64,000 bases of DNA from Edaphochlamys debaryana (lineage: Eukaryota > Chlorophyta > Chlorophyceae > Chlamydomonadales), in contig JAEHOE010000228.1 in assembly GCA_016858145.1 (NCBI GenBank), positions 1 to 64,000 of the forward strand, written 5' to 3'. Position numbers and translations under genes: made by a program. The notes beneath the pieces are model-generated. The model was not told the origin of the DNA and did no database searches. It saw only the letters and a list, made by a program, of their open reading frames with translations. This document shows, piece by piece, positions 1 through 10,405 of the stretch (position 1 is its first letter; each line of letters begins with the position of its first letter).

Positions 1-49
1 CCCCTTTCCCCCCTCCCCCTCCCTCACCCTCCCCCTCCCCCCCACCCAC

Positions 50-1781
50 CTGAAACATTGCGTAGTAGTAGCCCCCACACGGCCCCTGCTGCTCCTGCTC
101 AGGGGGAGAGTGGGGTGGACTCCGGGCGACAAGGTGCGGCGGGGTGAAGCACCTTCCCCCAGGCGCCCCTCTCAAAGAGGCAGGATTCCATGTATATCTC
201 AACCGCCAAGACCTCATCCTTCCCAAACTGCTTCAAGCTTGCCACACCGTGAACTTACCTGCAGGAAGAGCATGTAGCGCTGCCCGCCCGTCAGCGTGCA
301 GGGCTGGGAGTCGGGGAGGACCTGGAGTGGGGCAGTTGGAACACCGGCAGGGGGTGGGGTGGGGGGCGGCAGTCTCGCAAAGCTCTCAACGGTGCCGCCA
401 CTAAGGTCCGGCCCTCCCGGCCCTCCCTCTTCCCTCCAAGTCCCGGCCATGGTGCATGGTCCCCCTACCCCTCCCCGTCCGCCCCTCTCCCTTCTCCTAC
501 GCCCCACCGGTGCCTCCACGAGGATGAGGCAGTATCCTAATGCTCTGCCGCGGTGGTGATACTGCCACAAGCTATGTATCTGCTCTCCGCTTGTGCTTCC
601 GCCCTCCCCTTCCCTCCCCCCCTCCCCCTGCGCCCCACCGGTGCCTCCACCAGGATGAGGCAGTCCCCGTCGTCCCCCGAGTGGCTGCGGCAGGTGACCA
701 GGCCCCGGTGCACGCACTGGGGGGGAGGGGCGGGGGACGGGTCGGAACAGGGGCGGGAAAGGAAGCTCACGGAGGACAAGCCTAAGGACACAGGTCAGGC
801 CCTCACCCCCCAAAACGCATCCTACATCCCTCCCCTCCCCTCCCCCTTCATGCTCCCACCTGCAGCCCCAGCAGTATGAACGAGGTGCCCGAGGCCCCCC
901 CCGCCCCCCCCTCGTCCGGGAGGGGCGCCAGCGTGCCGTTGGGGTAGCACTGGCCCCGGCCCGCGCCCGCGCCCAACACCACGCCTGGGAGCGGGGCAGG
1001 GAGGGCATCAGTGCTTCAGCTTTCAACTTTGGCCCTGTCCATTCTGTTACTTTCGGGTGAAATTTTCGGCCCAACCGGGGGGTCTGCGGCAGGGCATGGA
1101 GCGAGAGGATCCGTTCATTCGGGTGCCGGGTGAATCATGGATGTGTCGATGCCTGGTTTCCATGCCCTGAATTCAAATTAATAGGGTAAGACTGGGTTCA
1201 CCCGGTAAGGGTGGCCCAGGGTTGAGGTCTGTGACCCCCGACCGGCGCCGCGCAGCGAGCGAGATCCCACCCGTCACGATGGTCTCGGCCATGCCCGCCA
1301 GCTCCAGCTGCGAGGTCTTGACCGGGATGTCGCAGCACTCCTGACGAGAGGCAGCTGCAGCTGCGGCCAGCTTCGCGGCAGCTGCCTCGGGCTGCTGGCT
1401 CGCTTGGCTCGCTTGGTTGGCTTGGGCGTCGTCGATGGATGGGCCGCTGGGCGATTGGTCCGGCTGCTCTTCCTGTCTCCGCGGCGGAGGGCGTCGTGCT
1501 GTCGGATTGCCCTCGTTAGAACTAGTCTGTGTGTCGGAGGTGCCTGAGCTGCTCGCGTCGCCGGTCCGCGGGCGGGCCGGCGGGGGCGAGGATGCGGCAG
1601 CCGCGAGCGGCCCGATGGATGCGACCGCGAGGAGTGCGAGGAGGACGGCAGGCAGCAGCAAATAGGATCTAGAGGATGCTTTATGACGACCTCGCGATTG
1701 GGTCCGGCTGGAGTGGCAGCTCGGGCCCGTTTGCGTGCGCACGGGCCGCGACGGCATCTCGGCCGGGCCAGCCATGTCCAT
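50..1781 (-). CDS. secreted protein, possibly netrin/TIMP-like (NTR) domain; 3' end off window
   Basis: Five exons fit in phase: 1781-1271, 984-860, 716-639, 321-259, 94-50, giving 274 residues before the gene leaves the window with a donor at 49. Start is the first ATG in the frame; the upstream part of the open frame begins with TTG. Residues ~40-62 form a hydrophobic signal segment (SYLLLPAVLLALLAVAS), followed by a Ser/Pro/Gln-rich low-complexity stretch and then a Cys-rich domain beginning with CCDIPVKTSQLELAGMAETI. Spaced cysteines, the segment AETIVTGVVLG and the later GGQRYMLFLQ resemble the A-x-x-V-x-G and G-x-R-Y-x-L-F-L signatures of NTR modules, as in TIMPs and netrins, which act outside the cell as protease inhibitors or binding modules. 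The family call is inference; a secreted Cys-rich protein is well supported. No homologue was recognised outright. Confidence 0.6.
503..664 (-). repeat. duplicated exon 3 end plus donor site inside the following intron
   Basis: The last ~30 nt of exon 3 together with its donor and the first intron bases (634-664) recur 131 bp downstream in the same intron (503-533), with a single obvious substitution. The copy keeps the reading of the exon end (CLILVEAP) and a GT donor after 508. It could act as a decoy or alternative 5' splice site. Confidence 0.75.
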
Positions 1782-3411
1782 TGCCGGCAAGAGCGCTGTC
1801 CCAGTGGTCGCAGCCCTGCCTGCTTTCTTGCCGTGTAGTCAGCTAGGCTGTTTTGACAGGGGAGATAGAGGGAGCCGGGGTTGTGTCACGGCGCGAGCAG
1901 CCGGGTTTGGGCGAGGGCTGCAAGGGTGCCCAGGGCCATTGCAAGAGGGCGGCCCGTCCAAGACTTGCGCGCCCAAGCCAACACTCTCTGCGCACAAGGA
2001 GGCGGTTCCATGGTCGCACATGTAGATACTTCCCCGCCGGCCTTGCTTCTTCCATGCCGCCTGACCCACTCCCCACGCCGCAGGCCCCCCGTGACCCCGT
2101 GGACAACACCTCACCTTGCACTTGACCCCCCACTCCGTCCGGGACGGCACTGCGTCTAGCCACAGTGCACAGTGCACAGCGCGTGTCTTCAAGTCCTAAC
2201 GGTTCACTGAGCTGAGTGCTATCTGTATATATCCATCACCACTACGGCTGCACGGCACCACGATGACCCCCGACTCCCCCGGCCTTCCCCGCAAGCGTGT
2301 TGGTCCAGATAGCCCGCTGGTAGCCTTGCTGCGTGTCTGCTACACAGGGAGTATGCAGGGATCACGTCCAGGAGGTCTGCGAAGGGGGGTGGAGGAGGAG
2401 CCAGGGAAGGTCGCCTCAGCACACCACGGCCCAACGCTCTAGGCGTGGGGTGCCACCCGGAAGCCCATCACGCCTCACCAGGGGGCCCTCTCCCCTGCTC
2501 CTCACCTGCCGCCCCTCGGCCCCTGAGGCACACAACCAAGCTGGCTACGGCGGACTGCCAGTGCCCTCCGATCCACTCAGCTGGCGCAAGCCCGGGGTCG
2601 CCGGCCGGAGGCAAGTCGGGCCACACAGAGGGAAGCGCGCTTGTATTGCAAGAGGTTGATCACGTCCGAAGTCCGAACACAGCGCAGCACAGCACACCGG
2701 CTAGCCAGCGCCATGCGGCACCCGTGCACCGGTGCTTGCATGCACGGGACCCGTCATCACGGCCCTCGATATGCCGTACGCGGCCTGGATTGTGTTCCAT
2801 TATTCCGCGTTCCGCTTAGGCCCGCAACGAGATTCATTGGGGCGCTCGGTATCCCGACCCGTCCAACCACAAGCATGAAGACCTGTGAGGGACGGAAGAA
2901 CAGGACACGCTCCCGCTCCCGTAACTCAACTGTAGGAGCCGCACTGCCGCAGACGAGGCTCCGAAAAGGCCGATGGCGCTCGGCCAGAGCGCTCCGCCAC
3001 AAGACATCTATACCCGGCTGGGGGACACAACGGCACAGGATGTTGGGACACACACGGCGGTCGTGTGCTGACGCCGCACCGCACCGCAATCACCCACAAA
3101 TATGGAAAGGATAGAGGCATTCCCCACTCTCGCACACGTGGCTGGCCTGAGCGCATTATGGCAAGCATGTGTTGGTCAACAAGTGCCACCTCCCTCGCCC
3201 TCATAAGTCACTACGCTTCAAGCGACCGCCCCCACACAACATTTGTCTTTTTTGCGTAACAAGGGGCCACTTGGCCTGAATGCAAGCGGATGGTCAGTAG
3301 TTGTATGTCAGCTTCAAGTCAGCGCATGCTTGCTCATCCCTGCGGTCTTCACTTGCCCCTACCAGCCTCTGACAAAACTAGGCAGCTCCCATCACCACGT
3401 GGGGCAGATGG
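1782..3411. other. intergenic region between the NTR-like gene and FTR1
   Basis: No convincing coding exon was found: open frames here are short, lack protein-like composition and do not link by splice sites. It should hold the promoter of the leftward gene starting at 1781. A TATA-like run (TATATA) lies at about 2225-2231, roughly 445 bp upstream of that start, which would require a long leader or an unseen 5' UTR intron. Confidence 0.5.
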
Positions 3412-3416
3412 TTACA
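3412..3416 (-). terminator. polyadenylation signal TGTAA of FTR1
   Basis: TGTAA on the minus strand, the usual poly(A) signal of volvocine algae, 229 nt downstream of the FTR1 stop. No earlier TGTAA lies between it and the stop codon. Confidence 0.6.
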
Positions 3417-3644
3417 AGACCATGACAAAAGCACGACACACCACGATACCGGCTCGCCTGAGCGCAGGAGCGTTGAGTAGCAAGCCCCGAGCCCCGAGGA
3501 GGCCTAGGGCCAACGACCTACTTCCTCCGCCCTTAGTATAGCGAGCCCCTCCACCACGCTACGATCGAACCCCTTCACTCTCAGCTAGCGAGTCAAGACT
3601 CAAGAAGCTCAACGCTTCTAGCTTCAGGCCAGGGCAAAAATCCC

Positions 3645-6600
3645 TTAGCCCTGCAGCGGCCTGCTGCGGGCCTCGGGCCGCATGCAGTGCCACCACCGCC
3701 TCCGGGGGCCCGCCGCCGCCCCCTCCAGCGGCGCCTGCTCCACCACCGGCCGGCCCTCGAGCCGGGCAAGCTCCGCCTCCGCCTCTGCCAGCTCCCGCCG
3801 CGCCACCTCCTCCTCCGTCTCCGCGACCGCGGCCGCCGCCGCAGCGTCCGCCGCCAGGCCAAAGGCGGGCACGCCCACCACAACGGCGCCGTCCAGCTTC
3901 TTGGCAGCTGCCGGGTCGATCCCGGCCTCCAGCATGCGAAGCTCCGCCTCGGCTTCCTCCAGCTCCGCCGCCGCCAGCTCAGCCTCCGCCTGGCACAGCC
4001 GAATCTCCCACTTGGCCACCGCCTTGACGGCCTGAGGGGGTGAACGGCGGTGAACGGGGGAAATTGGGAGGTGCAAGGTGAGAGGAGGGTCAAGGGTCAA
4101 GCTCACCCCCTTCTGAAGCGGGCCTCAGCGGAGCAGCCCCAAAGCCCATCCACGCCCTGAACCTTGGGTGAACCGCATCCCTGCGCTCCCCACCTTGGTG
4201 TGCTTGTAGTCGGCGTCGAACAGGTCCCCGCGCCACCACTTGAGGCCGGCAATCACGAAGATGAGGCCCCAGGCGGTGCAGTAGGCAATGATCTCCACGG
4301 GGGTGGCCTTGTCCTGTGTGGGGGTGGGGGGGGGGGGACGAGGGAGGAGGGACGAGGGAGGAGGGGTACGTGTTGGGCGGCGGATGGAGGGACACATGGG
4401 GGCGGCGGAAGAGGCAAAGACAGCGGTGGGCACCGTAAACAGGAGCTGCGGGGGCGGCTGCTCTGGCTGGTTTCCGCGCCGCTGCCCAGCCCTTGCAGTC
4501 GGCTCCCCGGCCGCTTTCGTCACAGCCAATTACCTCCGCGCCCTTCCACCCAGAAAACACACCACGCACCTGGTACCCGAAGATGGCGCGCGAGAGGGCG
4601 AAGAAGCGCATGCGGTTCTGCACGCTGGTGGGCTCGTGGCCCTTGGGGTCCTGGTCGGAGCAGCAGGCGGACCAGTCGTACATTGGCTGCGGGGGCGGGC
4701 GGGCGGGGGGTAGAGGGGGAGGGATGAAGTTGGGTTCATGCCGTCTGGGACTTCGGGTCCAGTCTGTCCTGCTTGCGGTCCCCGTGTCCGTCCCCGTGTC
4801 CGTCCTCCGCCTAGGCGCAACCCGTGCGAACTCGCATGAGCTTGCAGTAAACCTGCCGGTCACCTCCCGCCCTCCCGCCCCTTGGACCGTTCGACTCCCT
4901 TGCCCTTCTTGCCCGCCCCTCATAAACTAACCGTGAACTTCCACGGGCGCTCGTCCAGCCAGGGCGAGAGGTACCCGTAGGCTCCGGCGTTCATCAGGGC
5001 GTCCGTGCCGATCATCACCTGACGGTTGGGAGTTGGAGGTTGACACATGTCAGTTGCCGTGCGACCGTTGCCCCGGCTTGTCAACCAGCCTCCGACTAGC
5101 AGGGTAGAGGACAGCTTCGGTAAGCCGCCGCCGCTAAACTCCACCCCACGTCGACAAGAGCTGCCCACCTGGCCTGTCGCGATGAAGAAGATGATGATGG
5201 CCATAATGATGACTAACCACTTGATGGACTTGACCTGGGGGCCAGAAGGGGCGGGGGGGAGGGTGACGGTTGAGGTGATCTGGCGGCCCCTAGCTGACCC
5301 CGACGATGCACACCCTCCCAACCTCCAACCCCATCCCTCCCTGGCACATACACACACAACCTCCTCACCATTTTGATCTCTCTGCTCCATGACAAACCCC
5401 CCAGCCTCACCGTCTTGCCGTCCATGCCTACCCCCCTGGCACCACCCCGACCCCCACCCCCACACCCCAGCCTCACCGTCTTGCCCGAGTAGAAGAGGAA
5501 GATGCCCACCAGGCAGCCCGCCACGATGCCCACAAACGCCGCCAGGGGCACGGCCGAGAGCTTGACGTTGCCCAGGCCTCCCAGGAACACCACCGACTCA
5601 ATGCCCTCGCGGACCACCTAAATGGGGAGACAAGAGAGGGGAGGGGCGAGGCGGGGTGGAGGTGGGGCGAGCACGAGGCAGGTCCAGCCGTCGCCTCATC
5701 CTCACCAAACCTTTCTGCCAAGCCACAACGGCCCACGACGATCAGCCTACCACCGACAACGACCAACCGACAACGGCCCAACCACCGCACCGTGGTGAAG
5801 ACGAGCAGGAAGATGTTCCAGCTCTCCTTGCGCGTGGGGGGGGTCATGTCGCGGTTGTCGAGGGGGCCGGGGGCGGCGATGGCGGCGGGCTCGGAGCCGT
5901 CGGCCAGGGCCAGGGCGCCGCCCTGCTCCACGTCAGCACCGTCCTTACTAATGCCGGCCTTGATGGCGTTGGGAGACGAAGGGGCGGCCGAGCCCGAGCC
6001 CTTGGCGAGCGCAATGTCGGCGTCCGCATCCGCCGACATGGCGTTTGCAAGCGAGGTAGCGTTGGTAAGCGAGGTGGCGTTGGTGAGGGCGGTGGTAAGC
6101 CCGATGGGCGGGCGGTGGGCCTCGGCAGGGCTGGTGGCCGAGCCAGAGGCGACACCATCCGACCCGGTAGCCGAATCGTCGCCGGAGACGCGGATGGGCT
6201 TGCTGGGCCCGGCCATGCCATCGTCGGATCCAGCGGTCGCCTGACGCATCTCGGCAACCGCCAGGGCCGCGGGGGCGTTGGGATCCAGATCCGCGGATCC
6301 AGATCCCTTCTCCTCGCCGTCAACCACCTTGGCAACGACCGGGACCTGCGCGGGCACGTGGCGACGCAGGGGGTTAGCGATGAGGCTTGGCCCCGGCAGG
6401 CGGACGCATAGCACCGCATCCCTCACACGCTCTGCACCCTGATTGGTGCGGCATAGACCCCTGCACTACCCCTCCAATTAAAACATAGCACCCTAAAACC
6501 CCTAGCTTGCCCCCTACCTCCTTCTTGACGGCCGCCTCCAGCCGCCGCTTCCACTTGGCCTCCCAGCCCAGGAATCGGAGCATGGCGAATCCGAGGATCC

Positions 6601-7395
6601 CGATCAGTACGGCAGCGATGTACGAGATGATCCCCTGCGCGGCCAAAAAGATGGCGGGGATTGCACCACATGCAGTCGTGTGGGGGTGGGGAGAATGGAG
6701 ACACGCACGGGTACGGAACAGTGCGTCCCCTGATCCGCTGCACTGGCACTTCAGTACGACAGCACGCTCAGTACGACCAGACGTGTGCGCACCTTGAACC
6801 ATGCTCGCCGCGTGCCGCTAAACAGGGCGGTCTGTGCTTTGTAGTAGATGACGATGAAGATGATCCCGAAGATAATACTGATGCCGACACCCGCCGCCAC
6901 GCCCCACCATACTGTTGTTTAAGGGCGCAAGCAAGGGGATGGGGATGGAGAGGTAAGTAAGGGGGAGGACGGGGAAGGGCTGGAGTCCAACCGTTCCACA
7001 CCAAGACGTGGCCGCGCTGGGACCACCCAACAGATCAAGACTGCCGCGCGTGCGGCGTTCGTAACGCCAGGTCGCTCGGAGGCGTGATCTGCCGCTCCAA
7101 GCAAGCGCGAGGGGCCAGCTGCTCCCCCCAGGCCGCCCCTAAGTTCAGCAGCCCGACCACCGGGGAAGGCTGGCGGACCGGCACTCGCGCTGCGGTCCGA
7201 CCGGCGTGTGCTCGGAGCGCGCGAGCCGCCTCGCCGGCGGCAAGCGTCCTCATCGAACGCACCTGCTCGCTTCAGGAGCGGCTTCGCCCGATTGAGGAAC
7301 TGCAGCAGCACTCCGCAAATGATGCTGGCCTCAATGGTCTCGCGGAACAGAATGAACAGCGCGAGCACCGAGAAATACTCGTCGAGGCTCGCCAT
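3645..7395 (-). CDS. FTR1: FTR1-family high-affinity iron permease
   Basis: Ten exons in perfect phase: 7395-7263, 6911-6793, 6634-6518, 6345-5791, 5617-5477, 5234-5169, 5018-4932, 4686-4570, 4313-4194, 4031-3645 (613 residues). FTR1 permeases move ferric iron across the plasma membrane, receiving it from a partner multicopper ferroxidase. Both hallmark REXXE iron-binding motifs are present: RETIE at residues 18-22 in the first membrane segment and REGIE at 311-315. Further hydrophobic segments include WWGVAAGVGISIIFGIIFIV, SYIAAVLIGILGFAML, the helix after REGIE, WLVIIMAIIIFFIA and IIAYCTAWGLIFVIAGL. Two features are unusual: exon 4 (185 residues) is mostly an Ala/Ser/Asp-rich hydrophilic loop containing LTNATS-type repeats, and the last exon (128 residues) is a Glu/Ala-rich predicted coiled coil. 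No ferroxidase gene is in the window. The promoter is crowded by an inverted-repeat element starting about 140 bp upstream. Iron-responsive regulation is expected from the family but no element was identified. Confidence 0.94.
5401..5487 (-). repeat. short duplication of an FTR1 exon-5 donor junction within its intron
   Basis: About 20 nt spanning the exon 5/intron junction (GGCAAGACG then GTGAGGCTGGG) recur 66 bp downstream, with the copy's donor-like GT at 5410-5409 against the real one at 5476-5475. Same kind of event as in the neighbouring genes at 503-664 and 10611-11370. Confidence 0.7.
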
Positions 7396-7538
7396 GATGC
7401 CCTAGCTCAGGAGCCCAAGGCCCCCAGGCTCGGCGCTAGAGCGTGGACTGGTTGTCGCCGCAATTCAGCCAGACGGGAGCTCCCAACTCCCTCTGACTTG
7501 ACCGCCTACGCCGCCAGAGGCTTTGTCGTCAGGAAGTG

Positions 7539-7909
7539 GTGCGAGGGCTGCCCGGCCGCTACACAAACGGCTGAGTCTGCGCTTCAGGGGCCGCTCAGCG
7601 GAATGGCGGAAGGGCTGACGTCTGCGGCGGGCGCGAGGCTATGCCTGAACGTGAAGGCGACACGGCCCTATATTGCCTATGTACCGAGAAGCACTTCCCG
7701 GACGGCCTTGAACATTTGCATGGGCGGGGGGACACGCGCCTCCACGCGCCTTACCGGTAAAGCCGTTGCCGAGACCCCGCGCCAGGCTGACGATCGGAGG
7801 TCCGCCGCGTGCCCTGCGTAGAGTCTGTCACTCTTAGGCAGCCTGGGCTGCCTGGCTGGTCGTCTGCCCGTTGGCGCAAGCCTTGCACAAGCGTCCTCGG
7901 TACCGCCGC
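7539..7909 (+). repeat. left arm of the inverted terminal repeat
   Basis: Reverse complement of 9161-9530. Inner boundary at GGTACCG near 7899-7905, outer boundary near 7539, where identity drops and small gaps appear. The arm begins about 143 bp upstream of the FTR1 start codon. Confidence 0.8.
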
Positions 7910-9160
7910 CCGCTTCACACTCTTCGTAGAGCGTTCGTCCAGGTGCCCGGCTGATCCAGTCTACTGAGCAGTATCTCATGCAGCGGTACTTGAGGACAGA
8001 AACGCTATCTCGCGGAGAGTGTTCACAGCATGCAACGGCACTTCGGGCACAAACGCGTAGCACGCGCGCGCTGTTGCCGCGGCCGTGCGCTTAACTCGTG
8101 CGGGCGCAGACATGTTCGCGAACACGGGAACCCTTTGAGTCGGCGCCGGTTGCCTCTCCCGCGGGCTCCACGGGGGACACGGGTTTTTATATGGCGGAGG
8201 GGGCCGCAGGAAGGGGCCGTAGGGGGGGGCGTAGGGCGTGGTCGCGAATTACGCAGACCTAAGGGCCACCCTGTTGCCGTTGCGGAGTGGGCGGCTCAGA
8301 GTCTAGCGGCCAAGGATGGACCCCATTCTGGAGAGGGCCGCGGATCAGGGCGCATCCTTGGGGTTCTTCCTGCCCTCGCCGCTCCGCTGGGCAGGGCTGG
8401 AGTGTGCAGCAGCCGGGCTGGGGTGTGGAGCCGGCACGGTGGAGGGTGGAGCAGCCGGTACGGCGCTTCGTGTGCGGTTAGCGGGCGGTGGAGTGGGGAG
8501 TTACGGAAGAAGAGGTGACATGCGAAGACATGCGTGACCCGGTTGGGATGCGTGAGGCGAGGTGAGCTGACACAACCCGGGTGGGATTGGCTGCAGATCA
8601 GGGTCCACACCCACCCGGGCTGTCTGGACTGGGGTAGAAGACATCAACAAGCGAAGCGCTCCTTAGGGCGTAGGGCGTGTTGTGGCCCTCCTCTGACTGG
8701 AGCCTGAGCTGGTGCGTACGGGCTCCCCACCAATCCCGCTGGTGATAACCCCTGGTGATTACGGCTACGGACCCCAGTACAGAGGAGGGCGTGCGGATGC
8801 ATGGGCGTGCAGGATCAGACATGGGGCGTGGGGAGAGGGCAAGCCAGTCCCTACCCGGCCGTGATGCCTTCGTGTTTCCACCGGGCTAGGTGAGAGGGGC
8901 GGCCAAGCGGCCCCCGGCGCAGCTGCCGACGCCACCCCGTGCGCCGCCGCCGCATGCGGGAAGAAGAGAGCGGCAGCGAGGGTGAGAGCCCATGCCCGGC
9001 GCCCGCAGATAAGCACTCCGCCACGCCCATCCGCGGACACTCGGCCCATGCCGATCACACCGGCACGAACCCCCCCCCCCAGCGGACCCCCGGCTGCCCG
9101 CCATGCCAGAAAATAGGCCTGACAGGAGAGCGGCAGCGAGGGTGAGATAATGTGAGGCAA

Positions 9161-9530
9161 CGCCGGTACCGAGGACGCTTGCGCAAGGCTTGCGCCAACG
9201 GGCAGACGACCAGCCAGGCAGCCCAGGCTGCCTAAGAGTGACAGACTCTACGCAGGGCACGCGGCGGACCTCCGATCGTCAGCCTGGCGCGGGGTCTCGG
9301 CAACGGCTTTACCGGTAAGGCGCGTGGAGGCGCGTGTCCCCCCGCCCATGCAAATGTTCAAGGCCGTCCGAGAAGTGCTTCTCGGTACATAGGCAATGTA
9401 GGGCTGTGTCGCCTTCACGTTCAGGCATAGCCTCGTGCCCGCCGCAGACGTCAGCCCTTCCGCCATTCCGCTGAGCGGCCCCTGAAGCGCAGACACAGCC
9501 GTTTGTGCAGCGGCGGCGCCAGCCTTGCAC
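9161..9530 (-). repeat. right arm of the inverted terminal repeat
   Basis: Reverse complement of 7539-7909. The poly(A) signal of the kelch gene lies about 100 bp beyond its outer end, so the element fits entirely between the kelch 3' end and the FTR1 promoter. Confidence 0.8.
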
Positions 9531-9633
9531 ATTCGCCGGAGGACCGACCGCTCTGTCTTCGGCCCCACGCGGCGGGGCCAGTGTGGAGGAAAGACCTCAG
9601 TGGGTACTGTGGGCACGCATGCATGCCATGATC

Positions 9634-9638
9634 TTACA
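9634..9638 (-). terminator. polyadenylation signal TGTAA of the kelch gene
   Basis: First TGTAA on the minus strand after the kelch stop at 10406, implying a ~770-nt 3' UTR (9639-10405). That stretch contains no plausible exon; it has some imperfect GACGCCGAGA-type repeats near 10030-10085. Confidence 0.5.
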
Positions 9639-10405
9639 TGGGCAGCCCACTCCCACGTGCCATTCCCCCTCATGCACCCAGCTGGTACCCAACACCATCT
9701 AAAGCATCACGTCAATCAGAACCTTTTAGTCAGCGCTCTAGGCCCCCGGCCCGCAAGCCGCGGCGCCAGCCATTCCCCTCCCTACTTCTTGTCTGTCGCT
9801 TTTAGCATCAGCCTCCAGCCCGCAGGGCAGGCGACCACATCGCAAGTGCCCTCGGGCCGGGAAACCCAAGAAAGCAGTACCAAAACTGTGCAGGCCCAAT
9901 CGGGCCGCACCTACGCGGAAACACAAGGCGTCGAGTATCGCGTCCCACGTGTCACGATACCTGGGCATCGGCCTCCCGTTTAGGTTAGGAACACCCAGCA
10001 TGGGGAAAGACACGTCGAGCGTCGAGGCCGAGACGTCGTAAGAGGGACGCCGAGAAGCATCGATAAGAGACGCCGAGACCCACCGCAGGGCTACCCCTTT
10101 CGACGACGAGCAAGACACGCTACCCCGGGGCAAAAGGCTGGACCACCAGCGGTTCCCACAGCCATGCCACCCACAGCCCTACACCACGACCTGAGAAGCA
10201 CGGGTAAGCAGTCCTCTGGCCCCAAAGCTAATCACAGACACACTCAAGTCCCCGCCCTTGCTTCCACCCAGGCCACATCGACCCAACCCACACACATGTG
10301 ACGAGAAACAGGCACGCACCCACATCCCCCAAAGGGGATGCATGGTAAGTTTCCGCAATTGAATCCCCCAAGCCACCGCAGTCCATCCTAGACAGGGCGT
10401 GCGGC

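Larger units (their letters stand above)
7539..9530. mobile_element. long-TIR (foldback-like) non-autonomous element
   Basis: Two ~370-bp arms, 7539-7909 and 9161-9530, are inverted copies with only about ten differences seen by eye. They flank a 1.25-kb centre with no recognisable transposase. The outer ends start with GTGCRAGG-type sequence; no clear target-site duplication could be seen at either side. The centre contains a 22-bp direct repeat (near 8966 and 9125, the latter abutting the right arm) and G-rich patches. Open frames in the arms are mirror images of each other and lack protein-like composition. Alternatively this could be a local inverted duplication rather than a transposon. 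Confidence 0.7.

Noticed and set aside
7084..7821. 245-codon open frame over the left inverted-repeat arm, and its mirror at 9248-9673
   Set aside because: The two frames are inverted copies of each other from the repeat arms, lack domain features, and the left one overlaps the FTR1 first exon antisense.
9738..10133. 131-codon minus-strand open frame downstream of the kelch stop
   Set aside because: It starts at a non-ATG codon and lies between the stop codon and the poly(A) signal, so it is taken as 3' UTR.
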